A stretch of DNA of 41,224 bases, taken from positions 1 to 41,224 of the forward strand of contig CAMYVT010000013.1 in the NCBI GenBank assembly GCA_947302515.1. Direction: 5' to 3'. Below, piece by piece: positions 7,748-16,111 of the stretch (position 1 is its first letter; the number at the start of each line of letters is the position of its first letter). The translations under genes and the position numbers were made by a program. The notes under the pieces were generated by a model, which was given only the letters and a program-made list of their open reading frames with translations, was not told the DNA's origin and ran no database searches. This DNA is from an uncultured Caryophanales bacterium. Its GTDB lineage: Bacteria > Bacillota_I > Bacilli_A > RF39 > UBA660.

Positions 7748-9343
7748 ATGCAAGAAAAAGGAAAACTTAAACTAAAGAAATTTTATTTTCATCCAGTAAC
7801 AATGTTTATAGTTTTATTGTTTTTAGTTATTATACTAAGTTGGATATTTTCACTATTTGAAATGCAAGCAACTTATAATACAGTAAATGCAAACACAAGA
7901 GAACTAGAGCCAACATTAATAACTGTAGAAAATCTATTATCATTTGATGGATTAAAATTTATTATTAGTGACGCTGCAAAGAACTTTTTAAGTTTTGCTC
8001 CATTAGGAACATTATTAATGGCATTAATTGGTTTAACAGTAGCAGAAGGAACTGGTTTTATTGAGACATTAACAAAAAGACATATCAGTAAAATGCCAAA
8101 ATTCCTATTTACTTTTTTAGTAATATTTATTTCTACTGTATCATCATTAATTAATGAAGTGGGATATGCAATACTTATACCATTAGCAGCTCTAATATAT
8201 TTTATGAACAATAGAAATCCAATCTTAGGTATAGTAACAGCATTCTGTGGAGTATCTTTTGGATATGGAGTATCATTATTCGTAGGATCAATGGAAATGT
8301 CTTTAATCAACTATACAAGAGATTCTGCTAGATTAATTGACGAAACAGCACATATAGCTTTAACATCAAATTTAATCTTTATTGTAGCTGCATCAGTATT
8401 AATATCAATTATAGGGACAATTATTATTGAAAAAATAATTTCACCAAAAATAGGTAAATATAAAAAGGATGAAGAATTTTCTCAAACAGAAAAATACCAT
8501 TCATTTGATTTAGAAGAAGAAGAACAAAGACAAATAGAACAAGATAAATATGAAAAAAGAGGATTAAGATATGCTTTAGTAGTATCTATAATATTTGGTA
8601 TATTCTTTATCTATGCGTTAATTCCAGGTTTACCATTTTCTGGAGTGTTACTAGATATGAAAGAAAAAGCCTATGTATATCAACTTTTTGGAGACAATGC
8701 ATACTTCCAAGATGGTTTTTCTTATTTAGTATCATTATTCTTTGTAATAACTGGTATAGCATATGGTATAGGATCAAAATCAGTTAAGAATGATAGAATG
8801 ATTGTAGAAAACGCAACAAGAAACTTTAATAATGTTGGAAGTATATTTATTTTGATGTTTGTAGTTGCTCAATTTATTGCTGTATTTAGAAAAACAAATA
8901 TAGGTACAGTAGTAACAGCATGGTTAGCAACAGCATTAGAACATACTCAATTTAGTGGAATACCATTAATAATAACAACCTTATTAATAATAGCAGTATC
9001 AAATTTATTGCTAACATCAACTGCAAATAAATGGTTAATCTTTTCACCTGTAGTAGTACCGATGTTTATGCAATCAAATATATCTCCTCAATTTGCACAA
9101 ATAGTAATGAGAATTGGAGATTCAATGACTAAAGGTTATACCCCTTTATTAGCCTCATTCGTAATATTTATAGGATATTTAAATGTATATAATTTAAATA
9201 AAAATAAACCATATACAATTAGAGGTTCTCTAAAACTAATTACACCATATTTCTTAATAATATCTCTATCATGGATATTAATAGTAGTATTATGGTATGT
9301 AATAGGTTTACCAATAGGACCAGGAGTTAGTCCGACAATTTAA
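7748..9343 (+). CDS. AbgT-family transporter
   Basis: Polytopic membrane protein of 531 aa, slightly longer than most AbgT proteins. The family imports p-aminobenzoyl-glutamate or exports sulfonamide-type drugs, so the direction here is unknown. Signatures include FAPLGTLLMALIGLTVAEGTGF near residues 82-103 and the C-terminal block ending STANKWLIFSPVVVPMFMQ with RIGDSMTKGYTPLL near 455-470. A charged loop at about residues 235-275 carries KKDEEF and DLEEEEQRQIEQDK and is unusually acidic. RBS GGGAGG lies 5 nt before ATG. It closes the parA-parB-mscS-DUF951 run and ends at a strong terminator. A folate-precursor salvage role would suit a reduced genome, but that is inference. Confidence 0.9.
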   Translation: MQEKGKLKLKKFYFHPVTMFIVLLFLVIILSWIFSLFEMQATYNTVNANTRELEPTLITVENLLSFDGLKFIISDAAKNFLSFAPLGTLLMALIGLTVAEGTGFIETLTKRHISKMPKFLFTFLVIFISTVSSLINEVGYAILIPLAALIYFMNNRNPILGIVTAFCGVSFGYGVSLFVGSMEMSLINYTRDSARLIDETAHIALTSNLIFIVAASVLISIIGTIIIEKIISPKIGKYKKDEEFSQTEKYHSFDLEEEEQRQIEQDKYEKRGLRYALVVSIIFGIFFIYALIPGLPFSGVLLDMKEKAYVYQLFGDNAYFQDGFSYLVSLFFVITGIAYGIGSKSVKNDRMIVENATRNFNNVGSIFILMFVVAQFIAVFRKTNIGTVVTAWLATALEHTQFSGIPLIITTLLIIAVSNLLLTSTANKWLIFSPVVVPMFMQSNISPQFAQIVMRIGDSMTKGYTPLLASFVIFIGYLNVYNLNKNKPYTIRGSLKLITPYFLIISLSWILIVVLWYVIGLPIGPGVSPTI

Positions 9344-9367
9344 AAGACCTTTTGGTCTTTTTTTTTT
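9342..9367 (+). terminator. Terminator after the AbgT gene
   Basis: Eight-bp stem AAAAGACC / GGTCTTTT with a TTTT loop and a long T-run. Confidence 0.92.
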
Positions 9368-9411
9368 AATAATTATAATATATAATTATAAATAGAATAG
9401 GAAGTGGTCTA

Positions 9412-10785
9412 ATGAACACAAGAAAAAAATATGTTCTAAGTACCATGTTATTAGTTTTAATATTAATAATATTAACAATAGGATATGCATATTTATCAGC
9501 AAGTTTAAATATTAATGGAACATCTAAAATTAATGATGCTACATGGAATATATATTGGGATAATGTAAAAGTAAAAAGTGGGTCTGTAACTGCTGATACA
9601 CCAACAATAGACACAAGTAAAACAACAGTAACATATAATGTTACATTAAATAATCCTGGAGATTATTATGAATTTACAGTAGATGCCAAAAATGATGGAA
9701 GTATAGACGCTATGATAGATACAATATCATCAAAATTAAATGGAACAGAAATAACAACACTACCAACTTACTTAAATTACAGCATTACTTATAATTCGGG
9801 TGATGAAATACTACCTAATCAGTTATTAAAATCAAATACAAAACAAACATACAAATTAAGAGTAGAATTTAATAGAGATATTACTACTGGAGATTTACCA
9901 ACAACAGAACAAAACTTAACTTTCTCATTCACTGTAACATATAAACAAGCAAATAGTAATGGAATAGAAGTAAGAGAGTTAGCACATATAAATATAGGAA
10001 ATACAAATATTATGACGGTAAATGATTTAGGAGAATTATATGGAGAAACAACAGACTTCACTTCAGTAGAAGACGTAGCCTGGCAATTATTCTATGATGA
10101 CGAGGATTACATATATTTAATTTCAAGTAGTACAATACCAAAATCAACACTTCCCCCAGAAATCTATACAGAAGACGGTGATTATGATTTTGGATGGTTT
10201 TTGAATAGAACAGGTAATTATTCATTTACTAGTGTTATTCTAAGTGTCGAAAGATGGCTTTATGGAGAACAATCTCCAGTTTTTGAAGAAAATCCATTAA
10301 CATCAAGATATTTAAAATGGGTTGATCCAAATAGAGACATTGGAGATAGACGTGAATCTCCAGCAGATGTTACTGCATATATGATGGATATGGAAGTCTG
10401 GAAAAATTTTGCAGGAGATATTGATGGAGCCTTTGCAATGGGAGGACCAACCATAGAAATGTTTGCTTTATCATATAATAGAAAGCATAATTTAAAGCTA
10501 GGAACATACGAAGCAATTACTACAACAAATACAAACGAATTTGGATATTATGTAAAACTAGGAGATGGTGAATGGGAAGAAGCTGTTGGTATATTAGAAG
10601 GAACATATGGAGATATGTGGACTTCATGTGGAGACGGTTACTCATATTGGATATCTTCCCCATCATCAAATGTAGATTTTATATTAATATATGATTGTGA
10701 AAGAGCTATTTTTGACGTAAGCCTAGACTATGGCAGTACAGGATTTAGACCAATAGTAGCTATACCAAAATCAAGTATAGAATAA
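9412..10785 (+). CDS. Membrane-anchored surface protein, SipW/TasA-like N-region and lectin-like C-region
   Basis: A 457-aa exported protein of unknown function. Residues 1-30 are a positively charged start plus one hydrophobic segment and then SLNINGTSKI, a pattern common in SipW-dependent or TasA-like surface proteins of Firmicutes. Residues about 31-185 are Thr/Asn-rich and beta-strand-like. Residues about 190-457 look globular and aromatic-rich. GGPTIEMFALSYNRKH and a final YWISSPSS...GFRPIVAI resemble the WLASPS...GVRPVV ending of lectin-like DUF6273-type domains. Two Cys (DMWTSCGDGY and IYDCERA) could form a disulfide. It is monocistronic, with AGGAAGTGG before ATG and a terminator after it. 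Homology to a named family is from memory and unverified. Confidence 0.7.
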   Translation: MNTRKKYVLSTMLLVLILIILTIGYAYLSASLNINGTSKINDATWNIYWDNVKVKSGSVTADTPTIDTSKTTVTYNVTLNNPGDYYEFTVDAKNDGSIDAMIDTISSKLNGTEITTLPTYLNYSITYNSGDEILPNQLLKSNTKQTYKLRVEFNRDITTGDLPTTEQNLTFSFTVTYKQANSNGIEVRELAHINIGNTNIMTVNDLGELYGETTDFTSVEDVAWQLFYDDEDYIYLISSSTIPKSTLPPEIYTEDGDYDFGWFLNRTGNYSFTSVILSVERWLYGEQSPVFEENPLTSRYLKWVDPNRDIGDRRESPADVTAYMMDMEVWKNFAGDIDGAFAMGGPTIEMFALSYNRKHNLKLGTYEAITTTNTNEFGYYVKLGDGEWEEAVGILEGTYGDMWTSCGDGYSYWISSPSSNVDFILIYDCERAIFDVSLDYGSTGFRPIVAIPKSSIE

Positions 10786-10818
10786 AAAAGTAGACAAAAT
10801 TTATATGTCTACTTTTTA
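10786..10818. terminator. Bidirectional terminator between convergent genes
   Basis: AAAAGTAGACA (10786-10796) pairs with TGTCTACTTTT (10806-10816). A-tract on the left and T-tract on the right let it serve the + gene ending at 10785 and the - gene ending at 10828. Confidence 0.88.
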
Positions 10819-10827
10819 TTTTAATAA

Positions 10828-11277
10828 TTAAATAACAGATATCAATTCACAATTATATCCAAAATTATTAAAAACCTCATAAAGATCAATAAGAGACTTA
10901 GGTTTAACTAAAAATTCATATAATTTAACTCTATATTGAAAAATAATAACATGATTATTTTTTTTATCAAATATAATATGAGTAACACTATCCTTTTTTA
11001 ATTGTAAATTAAAATTATTATCTTCTATTACAATAGAAAAACCATCATCATTAAATAATAATTTTGTAGATAATTCAATTAAAGATTTACTGTGTTTATA
11101 TTGATATAAAAGAAAGATAGCAGCAACAACAGCCCAAATAAGAATCAATAAATAATATTGATTAGATATACTAAAAACACTTAAGAATAATAATAAAACA
11201 AATATAACAATAATATAAATATTCCATTTCTTTTTAGTTGTTACTAGTATTTCAACATCAAAACGATTATTGGTCAT
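10828..11277 (-). CDS. Hypothetical two-TM membrane protein
   Basis: 149 aa, not recognised. A short cytosolic head (MTNNRFDVEILVTTKKK) precedes two hydrophobic segments near residues 18-36 and 42-58, then a soluble domain of about 90 residues. That domain has alternating strands (GFSIVIEDNNFNLQL, THIIFDKKNNHVIIFQ) reminiscent of PH-like YcxB/bPH domains on membrane proteins; this resemblance is weak. It is the only minus-strand gene in the first 22 kb, is monocistronic, and shares the bidirectional terminator. AAGAGGT lies just upstream of its ATG. Confidence 0.7.
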   Translation of the reverse strand: MTNNRFDVEILVTTKKKWNIYIIVIFVLLLFLSVFSISNQYYLLILIWAVVAAIFLLYQYKHSKSLIELSTKLLFNDDGFSIVIEDNNFNLQLKKDSVTHIIFDKKNNHVIIFQYRVKLYEFLVKPKSLIDLYEVFNNFGYNCELISVI

Positions 11278-11331
11278 TTTATACCTCTTTTCACAACAAT
11301 TCTATTATAAATTTATTTTAGCATATATCCC

Positions 11332-11360
11332 TTTAAATAGTACATAATATTTGTTATAAT
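11332..11360 (+). promoter_or_regulatory. Promoter of ychF operon
   Basis: TTTAAA (11332-11337), 17-bp spacer, extended -10 TGTTATAAT (TATAAT 11355-11360). Confidence 0.82.
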
Positions 11361-11383
11361 ACATACGAGAAAGAAGTGATATT

Positions 11384-12484
11384 ATGAGTTTAACAGCAGG
11401 TATAGTAGGATTACCAAACGTTGGTAAATCAACATTATTTAATGCAATAACAAATCAAAAAATATTAGCAGAAAACTATCCTTTTGCAACAATAGAACCT
11501 AATGTAGGAGTAGTAACTGTTCCGGATAAAAGAATGGATGTTTTAAAAGAAATGTATGAACCAAATAGATTTATACCTACAGCATATGAATTTACTGATA
11601 TAGCAGGATTAGTAAAAGGAGCATCACAAGGAGAAGGATTAGGAAATAAATTCTTATCTCATATTAGAGAAACAGATGCTATTGTAGAAGTGGTAAGATG
11701 TTTTGATGATGGAAAAATAATACATGTAGAAGGTAATATTGATCCAATTAGAGATATAGAAACAATTAATTTAGAATTAGCAATCGCTGACTTAGATATA
11801 ATTAATAATAGATTAGAAAAAGTATCTAAAAAAGCAAGAACTACAAAAGATAAGAATGATTTATTAGAAGTAGAAGTATTAGAAAAATGCAAAGAAGCAT
11901 TAGAGGCAAATAAACCAATTAGACAATTAGATTTAACAGAAGAACAAAAGAAAATAATTAAAACATATAGTTTTTTAACTGCAAAACCAATTATATATCT
12001 TGCAAATATCAAAGAAAGTGAATTAGGAAATCCAGATAATGAATATGTTAAACTGGTAAAAGAATATGCAGATAAAGAAAATGCAAGAGTAGTAAGCTTA
12101 TGTGCAAAAGTAGAAGAAGACTTATCTGAGTTAGATGAAGCAGATAAACAAGAAATGCTTGAAGCATTAGGATTAGAAGAATCAGGATTAAATAAATTAA
12201 TTACAGCTACATATGATATTTTAGGTCTAGCAACATATTTCACAGTAGGAAAAGATGAAGTAAGAGCATGGACATTTAAAAAAGGTATGAATGCTAAAGA
12301 ATGTGCTGGTATAATTCATACAGACTTTGAAAAAGGCTTTATCAGAGCAGAAGTGATGTCTTATGAAGATTTAATAGAGTGTGGATCTGAATTAAAAGTA
12401 AAAGAAGCCGGAAAAGCAAGATTAGAAGGAAAAGACTATCTAATGCAGGATGGAGACATCTGCCACTTTAGATTTAATGTATAA
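11384..12484 (+). CDS. ychF: Ribosome-binding ATPase YchF/OLA1
   Basis: Obg-family P-loop NTPase that prefers ATP and associates with ribosomes; implicated in translation control and stress response. Walker A GLPNVGKSTLFNA at residues 8-20, switch region ATIEPNVGVV near 37-46, DIAGLVKGASQGEGLGN near 71-87, and a C-terminal TGS domain ending DYLMQDGDICHFRFNV. The 366-aa length is standard. In Bacilli ychF precedes rpsF-ssb-rpsR; here two extra genes and a terminator lie between. Confidence 0.98.
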   Translation: MSLTAGIVGLPNVGKSTLFNAITNQKILAENYPFATIEPNVGVVTVPDKRMDVLKEMYEPNRFIPTAYEFTDIAGLVKGASQGEGLGNKFLSHIRETDAIVEVVRCFDDGKIIHVEGNIDPIRDIETINLELAIADLDIINNRLEKVSKKARTTKDKNDLLEVEVLEKCKEALEANKPIRQLDLTEEQKKIIKTYSFLTAKPIIYLANIKESELGNPDNEYVKLVKEYADKENARVVSLCAKVEEDLSELDEADKQEMLEALGLEESGLNKLITATYDILGLATYFTVGKDEVRAWTFKKGMNAKECAGIIHTDFEKGFIRAEVMSYEDLIECGSELKVKEAGKARLEGKDYLMQDGDICHFRFNV

Positions 12485-12485
12485 T

Positions 12486-13256
12486 ATGGAAAGTAAAATA
12501 GTGATATTTGAAGGAAATATGAAGGATGGATTGTTTACTAGAAGTAAAAGATTTTATCCTGAGAAATTTACTGAAAAAGACATCTATGAAGCATATAAAA
12601 AAGAAAGAATTAAGTTAGGAAAAAAATACGGTTTTTCAGGACTAAAAATGTTTCACCCAAGACAGAAAATGGAAGATAATGATGCTTATCCAGATAATAA
12701 AGTAGTAATATTGGATGACAATTATATGAAAAAAGCAGATTTTTTTGAAGAGATAATTCCGACAGACATTTTAATTATTACAAATAAATATCCAAGAGTT
12801 GCAGTAACCCATAATATGGCAGATTGCCCAGTATTAATTGCAGAAGATAGAAAAAAAGGAGTAACAGCCTTAGCTCATTGTGGAATATATCACATAAATA
12901 GAGAATTACCTAAAGCATTAATCAAATCTCTAATAGATAATTATAATAGTAAAGAAGGAGATATCTACTTATATATAGGAAGTCATATTAAAAAAGATAG
13001 TTATATATATGATAAATATCCTCCACAAGCAACAAACAAAGAAGTATGGGAAAATGCAATTATAAAAAAAGAAAATAAATATTATATAGATTTAGAGCAA
13101 GCAATTATAAATCAATTAAAAGAATATAAATTAGGAGATATATTAATAAGTCCTATAGATACTGCAACAAATAAAGATTATGCATCTCACAGAAAAGAGA
13201 TGGAAGGAGATTTATCTAAGAAAGGACAAAATATTGTAGGATTTTATTATAAATAA
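12486..13256 (+). CDS. PgeF/YlmD-like laccase-domain protein (Cu-oxidase_4 superfamily)
   Basis: 256-aa divergent member of the YlmD/PgeF fold, whose relatives are purine-nucleoside phosphorylases or peptidoglycan-editing enzymes. The core MADCPVLIAED...ALAHCG matches the family's ADC...HAG metal/active-site block, retaining Cys and His. The C-terminal YASHRKEMEGD matches the family's SHRR ending. The second motif is HCGIYH rather than HAGWRG, so substrate preference may differ. The frame is open upstream into ychF; ATG 12486 begins 1 nt after the ychF stop (ATG 12477 is an alternative). No clear SD is seen, so coupling to ychF is likely. Confidence 0.75.
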   Translation: MESKIVIFEGNMKDGLFTRSKRFYPEKFTEKDIYEAYKKERIKLGKKYGFSGLKMFHPRQKMEDNDAYPDNKVVILDDNYMKKADFFEEIIPTDILIITNKYPRVAVTHNMADCPVLIAEDRKKGVTALAHCGIYHINRELPKALIKSLIDNYNSKEGDIYLYIGSHIKKDSYIYDKYPPQATNKEVWENAIIKKENKYYIDLEQAIINQLKEYKLGDILISPIDTATNKDYASHRKEMEGDLSKKGQNIVGFYYK

Positions 13257-13271
13257 GAAAGGAATAGAAAA

Positions 13272-13880
13272 ATGAGTATAAAATTAAGTATAATAACACC
13301 ATTTTATAATACTTTAAAAGAAACAAAAGAACTAGCAGATTGCTTATTACCACAATTAACAGAAGAAACAGAATGGATAATAGTGGATGACGGAACTAAT
13401 GAACATGAATTAGATAGAATTAATAATAATACACTACATCTTGATAAAAATAGTGGTAATGCATCTAGACCTAGAAATATAGGATTAGATAGAGCTCAAG
13501 GAAAATATATTGCTTTTGTTGATTCAGATGATTTAGTAACGCCAGATTATATTGAAAAAGTTATTAATAAGATTGATTCAGAAGACTTTGATTATTGTTA
13601 TATTAGTTGGCAAATGGATGATTATAAATATATTATTGAAGATGAACCATTAGAATGGAACAAATCAGTATGGAATTGTATTTATAAAAGAGATGTGATA
13701 GGACAAGAAAGATTTGATGAAAAACTAAATATTTGTGAAGATGAAGACTTTAATAACAGAGTAAGAAAAGGTAAGAAAGCAAATATTAAAGATGTTCTTT
13801 ATATATATAATTGGCAAAAAAGAGAAGACTCATTAACAAGTCTATATGAAAAAGGAATTATTCCTGATAGAAGAGATTAA
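13272..13880 (+). CDS. Glycosyltransferase family 2
   Basis: 202-aa inverting GT-A glycosyltransferase, probably acting on a cell-envelope or exopolysaccharide acceptor. LSIITPFYNTLKET at residues 5-18 is the GT2 N-terminal strand; WIIVDDGT near 36-43 and AFVDSDDLVTPDYI near 77-90 carry the nucleotide-sugar and metal-binding aspartates. CEDEDFNNRVRKG near 150-162 matches the GT2 E-D catalytic loop. No transmembrane segment is visible. Donor and acceptor cannot be told. It is the last gene of the ychF unit, with RBS AGAAAGGAA. Confidence 0.9.
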   Translation: MSIKLSIITPFYNTLKETKELADCLLPQLTEETEWIIVDDGTNEHELDRINNNTLHLDKNSGNASRPRNIGLDRAQGKYIAFVDSDDLVTPDYIEKVINKIDSEDFDYCYISWQMDDYKYIIEDEPLEWNKSVWNCIYKRDVIGQERFDEKLNICEDEDFNNRVRKGKKANIKDVLYIYNWQKREDSLTSLYEKGIIPDRRD

Positions 13881-13892
13881 AATCTCTTTTTT
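13871..13892 (+). terminator. Terminator after the GT2 gene
   Basis: AAGAGATT (13871-13878) pairs with AATCTCTT (13881-13888), then T-run; it overlaps the end of the coding sequence. Confidence 0.85.
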
Positions 13893-13897
13893 ATTGC

Positions 13898-13926
13898 TTG
13901 CAATTAATATATATATTTGTTATAAT
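13898..13926 (+). promoter_or_regulatory. Promoter of rpsF-ssb-rpsR
   Basis: TTGCAA (13898-13903), 17-bp spacer, extended -10 TGTTATAAT (TATAAT 13921-13926). Confidence 0.88.
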
Positions 13927-13932
13927 ACCATC

Positions 13933-13989
13933 GAGTATTTTAAATACTCCTTACTGTATTAAATACAGTCTTAAGTCCAAAAGGAGGTG
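13933..13989 (+). promoter_or_regulatory. Structured leader of rpsF, possible S6:S18 autoregulatory site
   Basis: Two adjacent hairpins: GAGTATT/AATACTC (13933-13949) and ACTGTATT/AATACAGT (13953-13969). A short TCC/GGA pairing could touch the SD AAGGAGGTGG (13981-13990). S6-S18 binding leaders are known upstream of rpsF in many bacteria; identity with that Rfam motif is not verified. Confidence 0.5.
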
Positions 13990-13996
13990 GAAAATA

Positions 13997-14284
13997 ATGA
14001 ATAAGTATGAAATAATGTTCGTTGTTAGACCAGATATGGAGGAAGCTGAAATTAGAAAAACAGCTGAAGACATGAAAAAGGTTTTAACAGATTCAAAAGC
14101 AAAAATCTTAGAAGAAAAACCAATGGGTCAAAGAGAATTAGCTTATGAAATTAAGAAATTCAATACAGGATACTACTATTTATTTGTAGTAGAAGCAACT
14201 GCAGAAGCAGAAGAAGAATTCAAACGTGTTGCTAGAATTAATGAAAGTTTATTACGTCATATTGTTGTAAAAGTAGAAGACTAA
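13997..14284 (+). CDS. rpsF: Ribosomal protein bS6
   Basis: 95-aa small-subunit protein that forms a heterodimer with bS18 on the 16S platform. MNKYEIMFVVRPDMEEAEI and PMGQRELAYEIKKFNTGYY are diagnostic. The open frame extends upstream, but the near-perfect SD AAGGAGGTGG fixes ATG 13997. It is the first gene of the rpsF-ssb-rpsR operon; ssb follows after 20 nt. Confidence 0.98.
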   Translation: MNKYEIMFVVRPDMEEAEIRKTAEDMKKVLTDSKAKILEEKPMGQRELAYEIKKFNTGYYYLFVVEATAEAEEEFKRVARINESLLRHIVVKVED

Positions 14285-14304
14285 TAAAAAAAGAGGTATA
14301 AGTT

Positions 14305-14787
14305 ATGAATAAAGTATTTTTAATAGGAAGACTTACGCGTGATCCAGAATTAAGATATACAGGAAGTAATACTGCTGTTGCTACATTTTCATTAGCAGTT
14401 AATAGAAATTTTTCTAATCAAAACGGCGAAAGAGAAGCGGATTTTATTAATATAGTTGTTTGGAGAAAACAAGCAGAAAACGTTAAAAACTTTTTAACAC
14501 AAGGCTCTCAAGTGGCAATAGATGGAAGAATTCAAACTAGAAGCTATGATGATCAAAACGGACAAAAAAGATATGTAACAGAAGTTGTTGCTGATAATGT
14601 TGAATTTTTAGGATCAAAGAATTCCTCAAATAATTCTAATAATATGAATAGTTCTGCAAAAGATGCAGAACCAACACCTTATGATTTTGGAGATGCTCCA
14701 GAACCAAAAGGAACTGATATAGATAGTAATCCATTCGCTGATTTCGGTTCAAATATCGAAATAAGTGATGATGAATTACCATTCTAA
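14305..14787 (+). CDS. ssb: Single-stranded DNA-binding protein SSB
   Basis: 160-aa OB-fold protein that coats ssDNA in replication and repair. [19 protein letters not shown] at residues 1-19 and [14 protein letters not shown] near 46-59 mark the OB fold. A Ser/Asn-rich flexible linker (about 110-145) leads to the acidic partner-binding tip DDELPF. It lies between rpsF and rpsR exactly as in Bacilli. Confidence 0.98.
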   Translation: MNKVFLIGRLTRDPELRYTGSNTAVATFSLAVNRNFSNQNGEREADFINIVVWRKQAENVKNFLTQGSQVAIDGRIQTRSYDDQNGQKRYVTEVVADNVEFLGSKNSSNNSNNMNSSAKDAEPTPYDFGDAPEPKGTDIDSNPFADFGSNIEISDDELPF

Positions 14788-14813
14788 TTTAAATAATAGA
14801 AGGAGGAGAATCT

Positions 14814-15029
14814 ATGGCAGAATTCAATCGTAGAAAGAAAAAAGTATGTGTAATGTGTACTGGTAAAACAATAGATTGGAAAGATCCAGAAACATTAAAG
14901 AAATATATAAATGAAAAAGGTAAAATATTACCAAGACGTGTAACAGGAAACTGTGCTGAACATCAAAGATTTATATCTAAACAAATTAAAAGAGCACGTT
15001 CAATTGCCTTATTACCATATACAAAATAA
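14814..15029 (+). CDS. rpsR: Ribosomal protein bS18, zinc-ribbon (C+) form
   Basis: 71-aa protein with [16 protein letters not shown] and [11 protein letters not shown] signatures. Cys12, Cys15, Cys47 and His50 (VCVMC ... NCAEH) make a complete C2CH zinc site, unlike the Cys-free B. subtilis version. Its strong SD AAGGAGGAG lies before ATG. It is the last gene of the operon and its stop overlaps a terminator. Confidence 0.98.
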   Translation: MAEFNRRKKKVCVMCTGKTIDWKDPETLKKYINEKGKILPRRVTGNCAEHQRFISKQIKRARSIALLPYTK

Positions 15030-15054
15030 AAATGTAGTTTTCTACATTTTTTTT
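15029..15054 (+). terminator. Terminator after rpsR
   Basis: AAAATGTAG (15029-15037) pairs with CTACATTTT (15042-15050) around a TTTT loop, followed by Ts. Confidence 0.9.
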
Positions 15055-15091
15055 GTACCCTTAAAGCCTTTCATTTATTAGATAAATATAG

Positions 15092-15097
15092 TATAAT
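15092..15097 (+). promoter_or_regulatory. -10 element upstream of the GdpP-like gene
   Basis: TATAAT at 15092-15097, 26 nt before the start codon. The -35 is poor. Confidence 0.55.
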
Positions 15098-15123
15098 GAA
15101 AATGGGACTTTATAGGAGGAAAT

Positions 15124-16110
15124 ATGGGTATAATTAAAGAACGTAGAAAACTCAATAAAGCACTTTGGCATGCAAAAACAGTCTTTTTAATGGCTCATAA
15201 GAATCTAGATTTGGATGCTTTAGGTAGTCAAATTGGAATGAATATGATTTTAAAGAGCAAGAAAAAGAAATGTTATATAATTATAGATGACAGAACTCAT
15301 GAAATGGGAGTTGAAAAAGTATTAAGAGAATTAGAAGGATGTATTGAAATTATTAGAAGTGAAGATATAGATAATTATTTATATCCACGTCCTTCCAAAA
15401 ACTTATTAATGATCCTAGATACTAATAAAAAAGAGTTAGTACAAAGTGAAGAAGTATTATCAAAAATAAAGAATAAAATAATAATAGATCATCATGATAT
15501 AGGAAAAACAACAATAGAAGATGCCGCTCTAATAATAGATAATAAAACTTCAAGTACTTGTGAAATGATTGCTAATTTAATAGAATATTATGATGTAGAA
15601 TTAGAGTCATATTATGCAACAATAATATTATCTGGAATAGTATTAGATACAAACAATTATACATTGAATACAAATGCAGAAACATATTATACTTCATATT
15701 ACTTAGCAAGTTTAGGAGCAAGTGCTAAAAAAGTACAATACTTATTAAAACAAAACATTGAGGATTATGCAGAAAGACAAAAATTATTAGCATCAATAGA
15801 AACACTTCCTGGGAACGTAGCTTTTACTAAAGCAACGCCATATACTCAATATAGAAGAGAAGATCTTGCTAGAGTAGCAGACACATTATTATTCTTTAAT
15901 AATATTGAAGCATCATTTGTTATAGGTAAAATAGGTAAGGACACAATAGGATTAAGTGCTAGAAGTTTAGGAAATTATGATATAAACAATATATTAGAAA
16001 AATTAGGTGGAGGCGGAGATGCTACTTCTGGAGCAGCAACATTTGATAATACAACCATTAGTAAAGTAGAACAAGAAGTAAAGAAAATAATAAAAGAAGA
16101 AGGCGAATAA
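15124..16110 (+). CDS. Stand-alone DHH-DHHA1 phosphodiesterase, GdpP-like, lacking the membrane/PAS/GGDEF half
   Basis: Likely hydrolyses cyclic di-AMP or short oligonucleotides. Its sequence and position before rplI-dnaB match the DHH-DHHA1 half of GdpP, but at 328 aa it lacks the two TM helices, PAS and degenerate GGDEF domains of the usual about 650-aa protein. Metal motifs are present: HKNLDLDALGS (D29, D31), LDTN (D99), IDHH (122-124) and DTNNY (D175). The DHHA1 glycine loop reads GGGGDATSGAA, with Asp299 where the family normally has His (GGGH). No membrane segment is visible, so it should be cytosolic. The gene starts after its own promoter and RBS (GGAGGAA), so it is a complete short gene. 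rplI follows after 1 nt. Confidence 0.85.
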   Translation: MGIIKERRKLNKALWHAKTVFLMAHKNLDLDALGSQIGMNMILKSKKKKCYIIIDDRTHEMGVEKVLRELEGCIEIIRSEDIDNYLYPRPSKNLLMILDTNKKELVQSEEVLSKIKNKIIIDHHDIGKTTIEDAALIIDNKTSSTCEMIANLIEYYDVELESYYATIILSGIVLDTNNYTLNTNAETYYTSYYLASLGASAKKVQYLLKQNIEDYAERQKLLASIETLPGNVAFTKATPYTQYRREDLARVADTLLFFNNIEASFVIGKIGKDTIGLSARSLGNYDINNILEKLGGGGDATSGAATFDNTTISKVEQEVKKIIKEEGE

Positions 16111-16111
16111 T

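Noticed and set aside
7873..8310. 145-aa minus-strand ORF inside the AbgT gene
   Set aside because: Antisense shadow of a membrane protein without SD or family resemblance.
11659..12243. 194-aa minus-strand ORF inside ychF
   Set aside because: Low-complexity Ser/Phe/Leu composition, no RBS, fully antisense to a conserved gene.
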